DNA of 64,000 nt from Blastopirellula sp. J2-11. GTDB lineage: Bacteria; Planctomycetota; Planctomycetia; Pirellulales; Pirellulaceae. The notes under the pieces are model-generated. The model was not told where the DNA came from. It made no database searches and worked only from the letters and a program-made list of their open reading frames with translations. Below, piece after piece: positions 45,146 through 55,435 of the stretch; within the stretch, counting starts at the first letter, position 1; the number at the start of each line of letters is the position of its first letter. The DNA is taken from contig NZ_CP097384.1 of NCBI RefSeq assembly GCF_024584705.1, positions 2,666,001 to 2,730,000 of the forward strand. Reading direction: 5' to 3'. Both the position numbers and the translations under genes were made by a program.

Positions 45146-46957
45146 ATGCGTCGCGACGACATTCGCAACATCGTAATTATCGCCCACGTCGACCACGGCA
45201 AAACGACCTTGGTTGACTGCCTGCTCAAGCAAAGCGGCCAGTTCCGTGACAGCCAATTAAGCAGCGAGCGAATCCTCGACTCGAATGATCAAGAAAAAGA
45301 GCGTGGCATCACGATCTTGGCCAAGAACATCGCGCTCCCCTTCAAGGGCGTGAAGGTCAATATCATCGACACCCCAGGTCACGCCGACTTTGGGGGCGAA
45401 GTCGAACGCGTCCTCAGCATGGCGGACGGCGCGCTGGTCCTGGTCGACGCGGCCGAAGGCCCGATGCCGCAGACGCGGTTTGTGCTGTCCAAGGCGCTGG
45501 AATGCAAACTGCAGCCGATCGTGGTCATTAACAAGGTCGACAAGCCTGACGCGCGGCCGATGGAAGTGGTCGACGAAGTGCTCGATCTCTTCTTGGCGCT
45601 CGGCGCCGACGACACGTTGGCTGATTTTCCTTACATCTTCGCCAGCGCCAAAGAAGGCTTCGCTTCGCACGATCCCGCCGATCGCAGCGGAACGATGGAG
45701 CCGCTATTGGACATGGTTCTGCAGCATATCCCCGGTCCTGAAGTAGAGCCGGAAGAGCCGCTGCAAATTCTCTGCACGACGCTCGCCTGGTCAGAATTCG
45801 TCGGACGTATCGCGATCGGCCGCATCAAGGCCGGACGCATCAAAAAGGGACAGACCGTCGCCGTCACCAAGGTAGGCGACAAATTGCAACGAGCGAAAAT
45901 TAGCTCGGTGCAGGTCTTTGAGAATCTCGGACGCGTCGATGTCGATTCAGCCGAAGCAGGCGACGTCGTCGCACTCTGCGGTATCGAAGATATCGATATC
46001 GGCGATACGATTTGCGATCTCGAAAAGCCAAATGGGCTGCCGCGATTGTTGGTCGACGAGCCGACGCTGGAAATGGTCTTCACCATCAACACGTCGCCGT
46101 TTGTCGGCAAGGATGGAAAATACGTCACCTCGCGTAATCTCCGCGATCGTCTCTACAAAGAGCTGGAACGCAACGTCGCGCTGCGCGTACGAGACACTGC
46201 TTCCGCCGATGCTTTCGCTGTTGCGGGACGCGGCGTGCTGCACCTGGCCGTGTTGGTCGAGACGATGCGTCGCGAAGGGTTTGAATTGGCGGTGAGCAAG
46301 CCGCAAGTCATCATGCGTGAAACCGACGGTCTCAAAGAAGAGCCGTTCGAAAACCTGGTGGTTGAAGTCCCGTCGATCAAGATGGGCCCGGTCATGGAAA
46401 TGGTCGGCGAACGTCGCGGCGAAATGGTCGAGATGTCGCCGCGCGGCGATTTCACGCAGGTCGTCTTTTCAATCCCGGCTCGCGGCCTGATTGGGATTCG
46501 CACCAAGATGCTCAATGCGACGCAAGGAGAAGCGATTATCAATCATCGTTTCGATTCGTATCGCCCGATCAGCGGCGATGTGCCGCGTCGTCCCAACGGC
46601 GTGCTGATCTCCAACTCAACCGGTAAAGCGGTCGGCTTTTCGCTCTTCAATTTGCAGGATCGCTCTGAACTGTTCATCCGACCGGGCGAAGAGTTGTACG
46701 AAGGCATGATCGTCGGCGAAAACGCGCGCAACGAAGATATGGTCGTCAATCCGATCCGTGAAAAGAAACTGACCAATATGCGCGCCTCAGGCTCGGACGA
46801 AAACATCGTCTTGAAGCCGCCGCGTCAGATGTCGCTGGAAGCGGCGCTGGAGTACATCGAAGACGATGAACTCGTGGAAGTGACCCCCAACTTCATCCGC
46901 CTGCGCAAGATGACGTTGAAAGAAGCGGATCGTCGTCGCACAGGGCGCAAAGGTTAG
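45146..46957 (+). CDS. typA: Translational GTPase TypA/BipA
   Basis: 603 aa from ATG 45146 (MRRDDIRNIVII), the usual start; the frame is open 29 codons further without similarity. GTPase motifs: G1 AHVDHGKTT, G2 region around ERGITIL, G3 DTPGHADFGGEV, G4 NKVDKPDARP. The C-terminal TypA part includes RGLIGIRTKML and the typical VTPNFIRLRK end. It is a ribosome-associated GTPase important in stress and low-temperature growth. Confidence 0.97.
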   Translation: MRRDDIRNIVIIAHVDHGKTTLVDCLLKQSGQFRDSQLSSERILDSNDQEKERGITILAKNIALPFKGVKVNIIDTPGHADFGGEVERVLSMADGALVLVDAAEGPMPQTRFVLSKALECKLQPIVVINKVDKPDARPMEVVDEVLDLFLALGADDTLADFPYIFASAKEGFASHDPADRSGTMEPLLDMVLQHIPGPEVEPEEPLQILCTTLAWSEFVGRIAIGRIKAGRIKKGQTVAVTKVGDKLQRAKISSVQVFENLGRVDVDSAEAGDVVALCGIEDIDIGDTICDLEKPNGLPRLLVDEPTLEMVFTINTSPFVGKDGKYVTSRNLRDRLYKELERNVALRVRDTASADAFAVAGRGVLHLAVLVETMRREGFELAVSKPQVIMRETDGLKEEPFENLVVEVPSIKMGPVMEMVGERRGEMVEMSPRGDFTQVVFSIPARGLIGIRTKMLNATQGEAIINHRFDSYRPISGDVPRRPNGVLISNSTGKAVGFSLFNLQDRSELFIRPGEELYEGMIVGENARNEDMVVNPIREKKLTNMRASGSDENIVLKPPRQMSLEAALEYIEDDELVEVTPNFIRLRKMTLKEADRRRTGRKG

Positions 46958-47053
46958 TTGCTGGCTGTTGGAAAATCTGAATTTGGTTGACCCCTATCCC
47001 TCAGCTGGGTAATCTTGTGTCTACTTTTGGATGCAAGACAAGTAGAGGGCAAT

Positions 47054-48379
47054 GTGAATATTTGGTTATCGCTTTTGGCTGAAGGGAACGAGCCAGGCAA
47101 AGGGCCGGCGCTCATTTTCTTCTTTTTGCTCAGCTTCGTTTTCTTCGGCATGGGCGTCTATGGGATTGTCACCAAAACGGTTTTGTTGCGTGCGCGTGAT
47201 CAATTCATCTTTCGGATGTTTGGCGTAACCAAGTTCTCGGGGACCTTCGCCGTCTTTACCGGTGCTACTTATTGCGCGATGGGGATCGGTTTGTTCATCG
47301 TGTCCACGACCATAGCGATGGGCTATGGTCTCGACAAAAAGGGAAACGTCACTCTGAACGGGAAGCCGACGAACGCAGCGCAGCAATCTGGACAGCCGGG
47401 CCCCCAACCGCTTGTAGAAAGTAAGCCGGTCGCCGGTGAGACGCCTGCCGAAAGGATGGTGCGAGAAGCGGAAGACGCCAAGCGTCGAGAAGAACGCGAA
47501 GCGGAAAGGCGTCGCGCTGAAGAGGATCGCAAAGCGAACGACGCCCTGCGGATGCGTGCACAAGAAGAACGCGAAGCGGCCGATCGTGAGCGCGAACGGC
47601 TTGCCAAAGAAGCCGAAGAGAAACTACAGCGCGAAAAGGAAGCGGCCCGACTGGCGGCCCTCGAACTGCCAAAACCACCGCAATCGCTTGGCAGTATTTC
47701 GTATGTGGATAAAGCTGTCAAAGAGAGTCCGCTGTTGGGGAAAGCGAACGGAGAACGCTTTATCGATCGCGCCCCGGAAGGGGGCGTGATGGTCGGAGCT
47801 ATCTTTTTTATCGGCGATCATTTTGGCGACTCGGTCGCCGGCATTCAGCCGATTTACCAGGTTGGCGGCAAATACGTCAAAGGCAAGATCTGCGGCAACG
47901 AGACCGATCGCCCAATCCAACAATTGGCGGAGTCCGGCGGAGTCGTCGCCGGCGTGAAAGCGCGGATTGGTTTGATTATGGACTCCGTGCAGCTGGCCTA
48001 TGGTCCGCTCAAGGGAACGAAAGTCGATCCGAAACAAGGCTACTTTGGTGATCTCATCGGCTCCGACGGCGGAAGTCCGAAGGATTTTTACGCCGAAGGT
48101 CACGCGATCGCCGGCATCTTTGGAACGTATGAGCAAGACAAAAGTCTCAGGTCGCTGGGAATGTATGTGATTCAACGCATGCAGGTTACCGAGCCGCCTG
48201 CGGAAAACGAGATGCGTACGTTCACCAGCGCCAATGGCAAATTTTCGGTCGAAGCGAAGTTGTTGAAAGTAAACGACGACGGAACTGTCAGTCTAGAAAA
48301 AGCGGACGGTTCGACGATCTCGGCGCCGACAGCGAGTCTCAGCGCCGAAGATCAGGCGTATATCCGCGCGAATCAGTGA
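47054..48379 (+). CDS. Membrane protein with charged coiled coil and SHD1 domain
   Basis: 441 aa from GTG 47054, with GAGGG 5-9 nt upstream; TTG 47015 is an alternative but lacks a clear ribosome site. Two N-terminal helices (about 15-40, 55-85) are followed by a Gln/Gly/Pro linker and an Arg/Glu-rich helix (about 130-200, REREAERRRAEEDRKAND). A folded middle (GGVMVGAIFFIGDHFGDSVA) leads to a C-terminal SHD1 domain (RTFTSANGKFSVEAKLLKVN...LSAEDQAYI), common in planctomycetes. Function unknown. Confidence 0.8.
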   Translation: MNIWLSLLAEGNEPGKGPALIFFFLLSFVFFGMGVYGIVTKTVLLRARDQFIFRMFGVTKFSGTFAVFTGATYCAMGIGLFIVSTTIAMGYGLDKKGNVTLNGKPTNAAQQSGQPGPQPLVESKPVAGETPAERMVREAEDAKRREEREAERRRAEEDRKANDALRMRAQEEREAADRERERLAKEAEEKLQREKEAARLAALELPKPPQSLGSISYVDKAVKESPLLGKANGERFIDRAPEGGVMVGAIFFIGDHFGDSVAGIQPIYQVGGKYVKGKICGNETDRPIQQLAESGGVVAGVKARIGLIMDSVQLAYGPLKGTKVDPKQGYFGDLIGSDGGSPKDFYAEGHAIAGIFGTYEQDKSLRSLGMYVIQRMQVTEPPAENEMRTFTSANGKFSVEAKLLKVNDDGTVSLEKADGSTISAPTASLSAEDQAYIRANQ

Positions 48380-48482
48380 TTTGTTGGCGCTGCGGCGAAG
48401 ATTGCTCGACGATGGCTCGGTAATAAAGCACAATGCAGGTTCTTCCCTGCAACAACGCTGTCTTTCTCTGGGACCATCGATC

Positions 48483-49421
48483 ATGCGAATCGCACGCTTG
48501 TTGTCGCTATTGCTATTGGCTATCGCCGCTCCTCTTTCCGCCGCCGAAAAGGGAAAGCATGTGCTCTTGCTTGGCGTCGACGGTTGCCGGTTTGACGCGC
48601 TGCAAAAAGCGAAAACGCCCAATCTGGATCGTCTAATCGCGGATGGAATCTATTCGCCGACCGCGTTGATCCTGGGAGATCGTTATCAGAAGAATGACAC
48701 GATCAGCGGACCCGGTTGGGGAACTATCAATACCGGCGTTTGGGCCGACAAGCATAACGTGCAAGGGAACCAGTTCAAGAAGCCCCATTTCGACAAGTTT
48801 CCTCACTTCTTTCACTATGTGAAACTTGCCGATCCCAAGGCGAAAACCGTCTCGATTATCAACTGGTCGCCGATCGCAAAGTACATCGTCTCGTCCGCCG
48901 ATGTGTCGACCGATACGGCCAGCAGCGGAAAGTCCTATGACAAAGCGGATGCAGATGCCGCGGCCGAAGCGATCCGACTGTTGGAAGCGGAGTCACCGAC
49001 GGCGATGATGCTTTACCAGGGGGAAGTGGACGAAGCCGGGCACGCCCACGGATTTCACCCCAGCGTTCCTCAGTACATCGCCGCGATTGAAAACGTTGAC
49101 TCTCTTCTCGGTCCCGTGTTGGATGCGATCGAGAAGCGAACCGACGAAGAGTGGCTGATCGTCGTCACCAGCGATCACGGCGGATCGGGACGCGGGCACA
49201 GCAATGGCCATACGAACCCCGACATTCTCCACAGTTTTTTAATCGTCAGCGGCGCAGGCGCTCAGCGCGGTAAGTTTAACGACCAGGTCTATATCGTCGA
49301 CGCCGTACCTACTTTGTTGACCTATTTGGGAATTAAGATCGACGACGCCTGGCAGTTGGATGGACATGCAGTCGGGCTAAAAAAGTCACTGACCACCGAT
49401 CAAACGACCAGCGAGAAGTAA
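48483..49421 (+). CDS. Secreted alkaline-phosphatase-superfamily enzyme
   Basis: 312 aa from ATG 48483 (a signal peptide follows: LLSLLLLAIAAPLSAAE). VLLLGVDGCRFDALQKAKTP has the metal-binding Asp and the candidate nucleophile region; GPGWGTINTGVWADKH and VTSDHGGSGRGHSNGHTN supply later metal ligands. It fits the type I phosphodiesterase/nucleotide pyrophosphatase family. Substrate unknown. Confidence 0.87.
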   Translation: MRIARLLSLLLLAIAAPLSAAEKGKHVLLLGVDGCRFDALQKAKTPNLDRLIADGIYSPTALILGDRYQKNDTISGPGWGTINTGVWADKHNVQGNQFKKPHFDKFPHFFHYVKLADPKAKTVSIINWSPIAKYIVSSADVSTDTASSGKSYDKADADAAAEAIRLLEAESPTAMMLYQGEVDEAGHAHGFHPSVPQYIAAIENVDSLLGPVLDAIEKRTDEEWLIVVTSDHGGSGRGHSNGHTNPDILHSFLIVSGAGAQRGKFNDQVYIVDAVPTLLTYLGIKIDDAWQLDGHAVGLKKSLTTDQTTSEK

Positions 49422-49443
49422 CAGAGCATCTCGAAGAAACTGG

Positions 49444-49467
49444 TCGCCGCCAACCAGCCGGCGGCGA
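49444..49467. terminator. Hairpin between convergent genes
   Basis: TCGCCGCC (49444-49451) pairs with GGCGGCGA (49460-49467) around an 8-nt loop, between two convergent hydrolase genes. No U-run, so termination is inferred from position. Confidence 0.5.
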
Positions 49468-49541
49468 TCGCGGCGCCTTGGGGCGTTACTTTCTGGGCGC
49501 TGGCGCCAAACCCAATATCGCAAAGCAATAAATGCCTTGCG

Positions 49542-51026
49542 TCATTTCACGCGGCCAACCGGGCGAAGGCCGGCGCCTTTGGTTTTGGTCAGGCCATCGC
49601 CGAGATCGGCTCGCGCCTGGTCTCCTAATTTTTGCAGTCGTGCGACGACTTCGGGATGCGACTCTTTCACATCGGTCGTTTCGCCGATATCGCTTTCCAG
49701 GTCAAACAACTCCAGGCCAATACGGGCCTGTTCATAATTGGTGGGCAAGCCATCTTTGCCGCCGGGGCGACCATTCAGCGTGCGATAGCCGTGTGGGAAG
49801 TGCATTTTCCACTTGCCGCTGCGAATGGCCTGCAATTGATTGCCGTAGTAGAAGAAATACGCTTCGTGCGGGCTCTTGGCGTCGGGCTGGCCGGTAATAA
49901 TGGGCCAAATATCCTTGCCGTCGATCTTGTGGTCGGGCAACTTGGCGCCAATCAAGTCGGCGACGGTCGGCAAGATGTCGATCGTCATCATCGGCGTCGA
50001 GCAGGTCTTGCTGGCCGGAATGGTTCCCGGCTGCCAGAAGATTGTGGGTTCGCGACAACCGCCGTCGAACATGGTCCCCTTCCCTTCACGCAGCGGACCG
50101 GCTGAACCAGCATGATCTCCATATGAGAGCCAAGGGCCGTTGTCGGAAGTGAAGATAACCAGCGTGTTTTCGTCCAGCTTGTTCCGCCGCAGCGCTTCGA
50201 TGATCTGACCAACCGACCAGTCGACTTCCATCACGACGTCGCCAAAGATACCGGCGCCGGACTTGCCGGCAAACTTGTCCGAGACGTAAAGCGGCACGTG
50301 AACCATCGAGTGGGGAACGTACAGAAAGAACGGCTTGGCGTGATTGTCATCAATAAACTTGACAGCTTTCTCGGTGTAAAGCGTCGTTAGGTTGCGCTGT
50401 TCTTCCGGGGTCACTTCGGTGTCGATGATTTCATTTTTTTCGTACAACGGCAAATCTGGATAACGCTTTCGCTGTTCGTCCTTTGGCAGGTTGCGAAGTG
50501 CGGGATGATAGGGCCACATGTCGTTGGAATATGGCAGCCCCACATAGTCATCAAAGCCATGTTGCAGCGGCAAGAATTCTTCGTGATGTCCCAGATGCCA
50601 TTTGCCGTAACAAGCGGTTGCGTATCCCTTTTGCTTGCAGATTTCGGCGAGGGTCGTTTCTGCAGAATTGATGCCGATTTTGGCCTGTGGTCCAAGCGCC
50701 CCCTGGATGCCGACGCGAATGTTGTAACATCCGGTCAACAAGCCGGCTCGCGAAGCGGAGCAAACTGCCTGGGTGACATAGAAATCGGTGCAAACGGTCC
50801 CTTCCTGCGCCAATTGATCCAGATGCGGCGTTGGATAGTCCTTCGCCCCAAACGGCCCGATGTCGGCGTACGCCATATCGTCGATGAAGATGATGACGAT
50901 GTTGGGCGTTGCGCTTTTCTCGGCGGCGAAAGTTGCGGTAGCAAGCCCAAGCGACAACGTTAGCGCAGCCAACGCCATGGCGGAAGTGAGCCGAGATCGC
51001 AGGCGACGACGAGAAGCGAAATTCAT
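49542..51026 (-). CDS. Secreted arylsulfatase (CSASR type)
   Basis: 494 aa, ATG 51026 with GAGG upstream. A signal peptide (about 1-34, ending ATFAA) is followed by [17 protein letters not shown] (metal Asp pair). The formylglycine site is [13 protein letters not shown] with Cys89 and C-x-A-x-[17 protein letters not shown] and [14 protein letters not shown] complete the site. It lies 131 bp after the FGGY kinase on the same strand and may belong to the same polysaccharide-use locus. Confidence 0.93.
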   Translation of the reverse strand: MNFASRRRLRSRLTSAMALAALTLSLGLATATFAAEKSATPNIVIIFIDDMAYADIGPFGAKDYPTPHLDQLAQEGTVCTDFYVTQAVCSASRAGLLTGCYNIRVGIQGALGPQAKIGINSAETTLAEICKQKGYATACYGKWHLGHHEEFLPLQHGFDDYVGLPYSNDMWPYHPALRNLPKDEQRKRYPDLPLYEKNEIIDTEVTPEEQRNLTTLYTEKAVKFIDDNHAKPFFLYVPHSMVHVPLYVSDKFAGKSGAGIFGDVVMEVDWSVGQIIEALRRNKLDENTLVIFTSDNGPWLSYGDHAGSAGPLREGKGTMFDGGCREPTIFWQPGTIPASKTCSTPMMTIDILPTVADLIGAKLPDHKIDGKDIWPIITGQPDAKSPHEAYFFYYGNQLQAIRSGKWKMHFPHGYRTLNGRPGGKDGLPTNYEQARIGLELFDLESDIGETTDVKESHPEVVARLQKLGDQARADLGDGLTKTKGAGLRPVGRVK

Positions 51027-51157
51027 GAAGGAATCCTCAAAGGCAGGCGGCCTCGTAGAGAGGCGAAGCGGGAGATTCCTTCAGTATCTATCGACGCCGC
51101 CGACGGGTCAATGTTCGTGCGTTGCCTGCGGCGCTGGGAATTGCAGAAATAGCCGGC

Positions 51158-52834
51158 TTAGGGGGCTGCGGCAGGCTGCATCAACTGCCGATAGGCGAGT
51201 TGATCGGCGTGTAACCGCTGAAATACTTCGTACTTGGCCCGATGATATTCGGTCGTAGCGCCGGATGTTGGCGGCAAGATCTGGCTTACGCCGCTCATCG
51301 CGGCCATTGCCGACAACAGGTCAGGATGTACGCCAGACGCGACGGCGCCCAGCATGGCGCTCCCCAGCAAGACCGATTCGGCTTCGCGCGGCAGGACAAT
51401 TCGGCACTGGGTAATGTCGGCATGTTCCCGCAAGAAGATCGGATTTTTGACGCCTCCTCCGCAGGCAAAAATGGTATCGATGCGGTAGCCCTCGCGGTTC
51501 ATCACTTCGATGATGTGTTTGGTTCCATAGGCGATTGCCTGAATGACGGCCAGATACAACCGGGCCAAATCATCCAGCGAAGCCGACATCGATAGGCCCG
51601 AGATCATGCCGCGCAGCGTGGGATCGGCCCACGGAGATCGGTTTCCATGAAAGTAGGGAGAAACGTGCAGTTGGCGCGTGAGAGAAGCGGGAACCTGACG
51701 ATTCTCGGCGAGCGCCGTCAAGCGATCGTTGAGAACTTCATAGACGGTTTTCCCGTTTGCTGCGGCGAACTGCTGCAGTTGACCTGTGGCGCCGTGGTTT
51801 TCGATAACGAAATCGATCAGCGCCCCGGTCGCGGATTGGCCCCCTTCGGTCAGCCACATTTGGGGAACCATGGCCGAATAATAAGGGCCCCAAATCCCAT
51901 CGATATAGCGCGGCTGAGCCGAGACGGCCATGTGGCAGCTTGAGGTCCCGCCGATCAGCGCGATTCGACGATCAAGGTCGATTGGATTCGCCCCATCCTC
52001 CTCGAGGCGCGCGCCGATCATTCCGATGCCGCCGGCGTGAGCGTCGATGATCGAAACTCCGACGGCAGTTCCCTGCGGAACTCCCAGTTCTGCCGATGCT
52101 TGTGCGGTGACTCCTTGCCCGATCGGCTCTCCCATCGCGCGAACGCGCCGTCCGATTCGCTGGAAGTTTTCTTCCGCCAAATCCTCTAAGCCGATCGCCC
52201 GAAAGTACGCTGCATCCCAGCGTCCGAGCTGATCGGCGTGTTCATCAGCAGTGTGACCTAGGTAGGTCCATTTGCAAACGGTGCTGCAGAGGGAACGCGT
52301 TTCATCGCTCGTGGCGCGATACGTCAAGAAGTCTGGCAGATCGAAGAACTTCTGGCCGCGTCGCCAGGTGTCGGGCAGATTTTCCTTCAGCCACAGCAGT
52401 TTCGGCGTTTCCATCTCTGGCGAGATCACGTTGCCCACATATTTGAGCACTTCATGGTCGCCGGCGTTGATGCGATTGGCTTGACTCGCCGCGCGGTGAT
52501 CCATCCAGACGATAACATTTTGTTCGTCGTCACCATCCAAGCTAACTGTAACAGGGCGCCCCTCGGCGTCGGTGACCACCAGCGAGCAGGTTGCATCGAA
52601 ACCGATTCCGTGGATCTTGGCGCTATCGATATCGGCTTCGGTGGTCGCTTGCCGAACGCAATGGCAAACGGCTTGCCAGATGTTGTTCGAGGACTGCTGG
52701 ACGAAATCAGCCTGAGGGCGATAGGTCTCGATTGCCTGCGTGGCCGAACCAAGCCGCGTTCCCTGACTGTCAAATACGCCGGCCCGCGCGCTTCCGGTTC
52801 CGACGTCAACGCCGATGAAATAGTGATCACTCAT
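51158..52834 (-). CDS. FGGY-family carbohydrate kinase
   Basis: 558 aa from ATG 52834 ([17 protein letters not shown]), 4 bp after the isomerase stop; ATGs at 52852 and 52882 would overlap that gene. The phosphate-1 motif is [15 protein letters not shown], and [10 protein letters not shown] and VIVWMDHRA are typical of ribulo- or ribitol-type FGGY kinases. The C-terminal signature is [13 protein letters not shown]. It phosphorylates a ketose or polyol made by the upstream isomerase. Last catabolic gene of the symporter operon. Confidence 0.92.
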   Translation of the reverse strand: MSDHYFIGVDVGTGSARAGVFDSQGTRLGSATQAIETYRPQADFVQQSSNNIWQAVCHCVRQATTEADIDSAKIHGIGFDATCSLVVTDAEGRPVTVSLDGDDEQNVIVWMDHRAASQANRINAGDHEVLKYVGNVISPEMETPKLLWLKENLPDTWRRGQKFFDLPDFLTYRATSDETRSLCSTVCKWTYLGHTADEHADQLGRWDAAYFRAIGLEDLAEENFQRIGRRVRAMGEPIGQGVTAQASAELGVPQGTAVGVSIIDAHAGGIGMIGARLEEDGANPIDLDRRIALIGGTSSCHMAVSAQPRYIDGIWGPYYSAMVPQMWLTEGGQSATGALIDFVIENHGATGQLQQFAAANGKTVYEVLNDRLTALAENRQVPASLTRQLHVSPYFHGNRSPWADPTLRGMISGLSMSASLDDLARLYLAVIQAIAYGTKHIIEVMNREGYRIDTIFACGGGVKNPIFLREHADITQCRIVLPREAESVLLGSAMLGAVASGVHPDLLSAMAAMSGVSQILPPTSGATTEYHRAKYEVFQRLHADQLAYRQLMQPAAAP

Positions 52835-52838
52835 CGAA

Positions 52839-54473
52839 TCATGTTGCTCCATTCCAGCGGACGCCCTCTTTATTTGTCCCACACAAATTGACCTTCAGTC
52901 CCAACGCAGCGGCCATCGCGGCCCGCGCCCAAAGGGCCTGATCGGCGGAGGCTGCATCGTTGGCGTAGGCGACCTGAACGTGATTCGCTTGATGCTTGGC
53001 CATCATCTGATCGCGAGTTACGCCATAGGTCACGCCGTGCATGATCGGCCAGACGGGAGTGGTCGCGTCCAAGCGGCGTTGCGTTTCCGCTTCCGGTAAT
53101 GCGATCGACGCGCCGCGGCCTAAGTCGAGATGCAACGCGTTGTCGGCAATATAAATCCGCGACCAGACGATCTCGCCGGGACGCGAAACGCCCGAGAGCG
53201 TCGAGCCCCCTTTCGGGAAATACATCGGCGGCTGGCGATAGCCATGGCACTGGTCCCAACCTCCGAGATGTTCCGCCGGCGCCGATCCCGAAATCTCGAA
53301 GACCCACACGTATTGGTCGGTCGTGCCTGATTGGTCCTCGCTTCCCCAACGGAGATCGTGGAGCGTTGTTTCGACAGGCTCACCGAGCGCCTGATGCAAC
53401 CGTTGGATCATCAACGCGTCGAGCCCCGCACATTCGTCTACTTCGTTGAAGTGAGGAATGCTGCGCCCGGCGAATAGCTCCCGTTGGCCGGATGCGTCCA
53501 GCACCGGCGGACGTGACGTGCTGTTCAGCGTCCCTTCGACCAAGTCGCTGGCCGGCGTCATGTCCTTCAGGCCCTGTTGATACTGAATTCCGATCGTCTC
53601 GCAGCCGAAATGATCGGCCAAGCGGACGGCGGCCACATACATGCGGCATTGCTGCAAAACCTGGCGTTGCGTCAATTCTGTGGCGTCGATCTCGCCAAAA
53701 TGGAACTGCATGCCGTGAGCTTGATACCAGGCCAGCACTTGCTCCGCTTCGGCATCGGTGACTTCGCCCATGGCGGCGACCAGCGCGGACTGGCTTAAGC
53801 GTTCTTTGAAAACCCCGACAGGGTGCAGCAAGTGATCTGGAATGATCGCGTTGAACATACCCATGCAGCCTTCGTCGAAGACGCCCATGATCGCTTTGTC
53901 GCGGCGTAACTGGCTCGCCAATTTTTCGCCCACAGCCGCTGCTTCGCTGGGGATCTGCTGGGGATCGAGCGCAGCGACATGCTCGGTCGGATGAACGCAG
54001 ACGCCGGTATCTAGCCATTGTTTCAAACGGCTGGTGAAATATTCGTCGGTGAAATCGGCGCTCCAGAGCGTGGAATAAGTGACGCCGGCTTTCGTCAGCG
54101 AACCATTCAAGTTGAGCATGCCGACCAGGCCGGGCCATTGTCCCGACCAATTGGCGACGGTCAAAATGGGACCGCGGTGGCTGATCAGACCGGCAAGCAC
54201 ATGGTGCGAATATTGCCAGACCGCCTCGGCGACGATCAGCGGCGCGTGGGGATCGATCTCACGAAAAACTTCGATGCCCCGTTTTTGGCTATCGAGAAAG
54301 CCATGTCCAGCGGCGGTGACCTGATGGGCGCGCTGCAAGCGATAGCCTAACTGCTCGAGGGCGATCTGTAATTTGCTTTCCAACTCTTGCTGGGCCGGCC
54401 AACAGACTTGATTGGCAGACAAGCGTGAGTCGCCGCTGGCGACAAGTTGTACCGAGGGTTGATGGAGGGGCAT
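52839..54473 (-). CDS. L-fucose-isomerase-like protein
   Basis: 544 aa from ATG 54473, 5 bp after the lyase stop; a TTG three codons earlier is less likely. [20 protein letters not shown] (about 314-333) and the C-terminal [20 protein letters not shown] resemble the fucose/arabinose isomerase fold. Met/Trp/His-rich active-site segments ([14 protein letters not shown]) also fit. It should isomerise an aldose to a ketose for the FGGY kinase 4 bp downstream. The exact sugar is unknown. Confidence 0.8.
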   Translation of the reverse strand: MPLHQPSVQLVASGDSRLSANQVCWPAQQELESKLQIALEQLGYRLQRAHQVTAAGHGFLDSQKRGIEVFREIDPHAPLIVAEAVWQYSHHVLAGLISHRGPILTVANWSGQWPGLVGMLNLNGSLTKAGVTYSTLWSADFTDEYFTSRLKQWLDTGVCVHPTEHVAALDPQQIPSEAAAVGEKLASQLRRDKAIMGVFDEGCMGMFNAIIPDHLLHPVGVFKERLSQSALVAAMGEVTDAEAEQVLAWYQAHGMQFHFGEIDATELTQRQVLQQCRMYVAAVRLADHFGCETIGIQYQQGLKDMTPASDLVEGTLNSTSRPPVLDASGQRELFAGRSIPHFNEVDECAGLDALMIQRLHQALGEPVETTLHDLRWGSEDQSGTTDQYVWVFEISGSAPAEHLGGWDQCHGYRQPPMYFPKGGSTLSGVSRPGEIVWSRIYIADNALHLDLGRGASIALPEAETQRRLDATTPVWPIMHGVTYGVTRDQMMAKHQANHVQVAYANDAASADQALWARAAMAAALGLKVNLCGTNKEGVRWNGAT

Positions 54474-54478
54474 GCGCT

Positions 54479-55390
54479 TCAACCTTGAACGACGGGGATA
54501 TCTAATTCCTGCAGAATCTGCGCGATCTGTTCACGCTCGGGCGCGTGAAAGCTATGAAAGGGATCCGCCATAAAATCATCGCAGATATTTAGCAGCGACA
54601 AACAACACTTGGTGGCCTTGATGTGCTTCGACGCATATTTGCCGACATCGTAGATCCGTTGGAAGTCGACGATCCGACGATGCAACTCGGCCAGCTTCAC
54701 ATCGTCGCGCGCCACGATTGCATCGTAACATTCAACAAACAAACGCGGCAAAATATTGGCGCCTCCGTTGACGCCGCCATCTCCGCCCAGTCGCATCGCG
54801 GCGGGAAGCATCGCTTCGGGGCCGATCAAGATCGACCAATCAGGGCGTTGTTCTTTCAGACGCGTCGCCTTGGCGAAATAGTCGAGATCGCCGCTGCTGT
54901 CTTTCAGCCCAACAATCCCTTCCAGATCGGTCAGCTTCTGTAGCGTATTGATCTCGAACCAAACTTTGGTCAACGCCGGCATGTTGTACAACATCAACGG
55001 CAGCGGCAATTCGCCAACCACGTTGCGGACGTAGGTCAGCAGTTCGGTTTGTCCTGCGGGAAAGTAGTACGGCGTCGATAGAACGACCGCTGCGGCCCCA
55101 GCATCCGCCGCATATTCGGCCAATACGATCGACTCGACAAACGCCGTGTCGGTGACGCCGACCAAGACCGGGACGCGGCCTGCCGTTTGGCGGCAAACGG
55201 CGGCGATAACTTCGCGCCGCAAGCGATAGCTCAGGCTGGGAGCTTCGCCGGTGCTGCCGAGAATAAAGAGTCCGTGCACGCCCCCTTCCAGGACATGCTC
55301 GATCAAACGCTCCAGCCCTTCATGATCAAGTTGATCACGCCCCAAAAGCGGTGTAACAAGCGGCGGAACGATACCATGAAATGTCGACAT
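54479..55390 (-). CDS. DapA/NanA-family class I lyase
   Basis: 303 aa from ATG 55390 ([15 protein letters not shown]); the frame is open 14 codons further. [13 protein letters not shown] is the family's GxxGE motif, [11 protein letters not shown] and MLYNMPALT (Tyr of the catalytic motif) follow, and GLKDSSGDL holds the Schiff-base Lys. Such enzymes split or join pyruvate-based 2-keto acids, e.g. KDG or N-acetylneuraminate. It lies 46 bp after the symporter and 5 bp before the isomerase. Confidence 0.9.
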   Translation of the reverse strand: MSTFHGIVPPLVTPLLGRDQLDHEGLERLIEHVLEGGVHGLFILGSTGEAPSLSYRLRREVIAAVCRQTAGRVPVLVGVTDTAFVESIVLAEYAADAGAAAVVLSTPYYFPAGQTELLTYVRNVVGELPLPLMLYNMPALTKVWFEINTLQKLTDLEGIVGLKDSSGDLDYFAKATRLKEQRPDWSILIGPEAMLPAAMRLGGDGGVNGGANILPRLFVECYDAIVARDDVKLAELHRRIVDFQRIYDVGKYASKHIKATKCCLSLLNICDDFMADPFHSFHAPEREQIAQILQELDIPVVQG

Positions 55391-55435
55391 AGGGTGACTC
55401 GCGCAGGTCTCTTTGATAGGGAATGACAGCAATCG

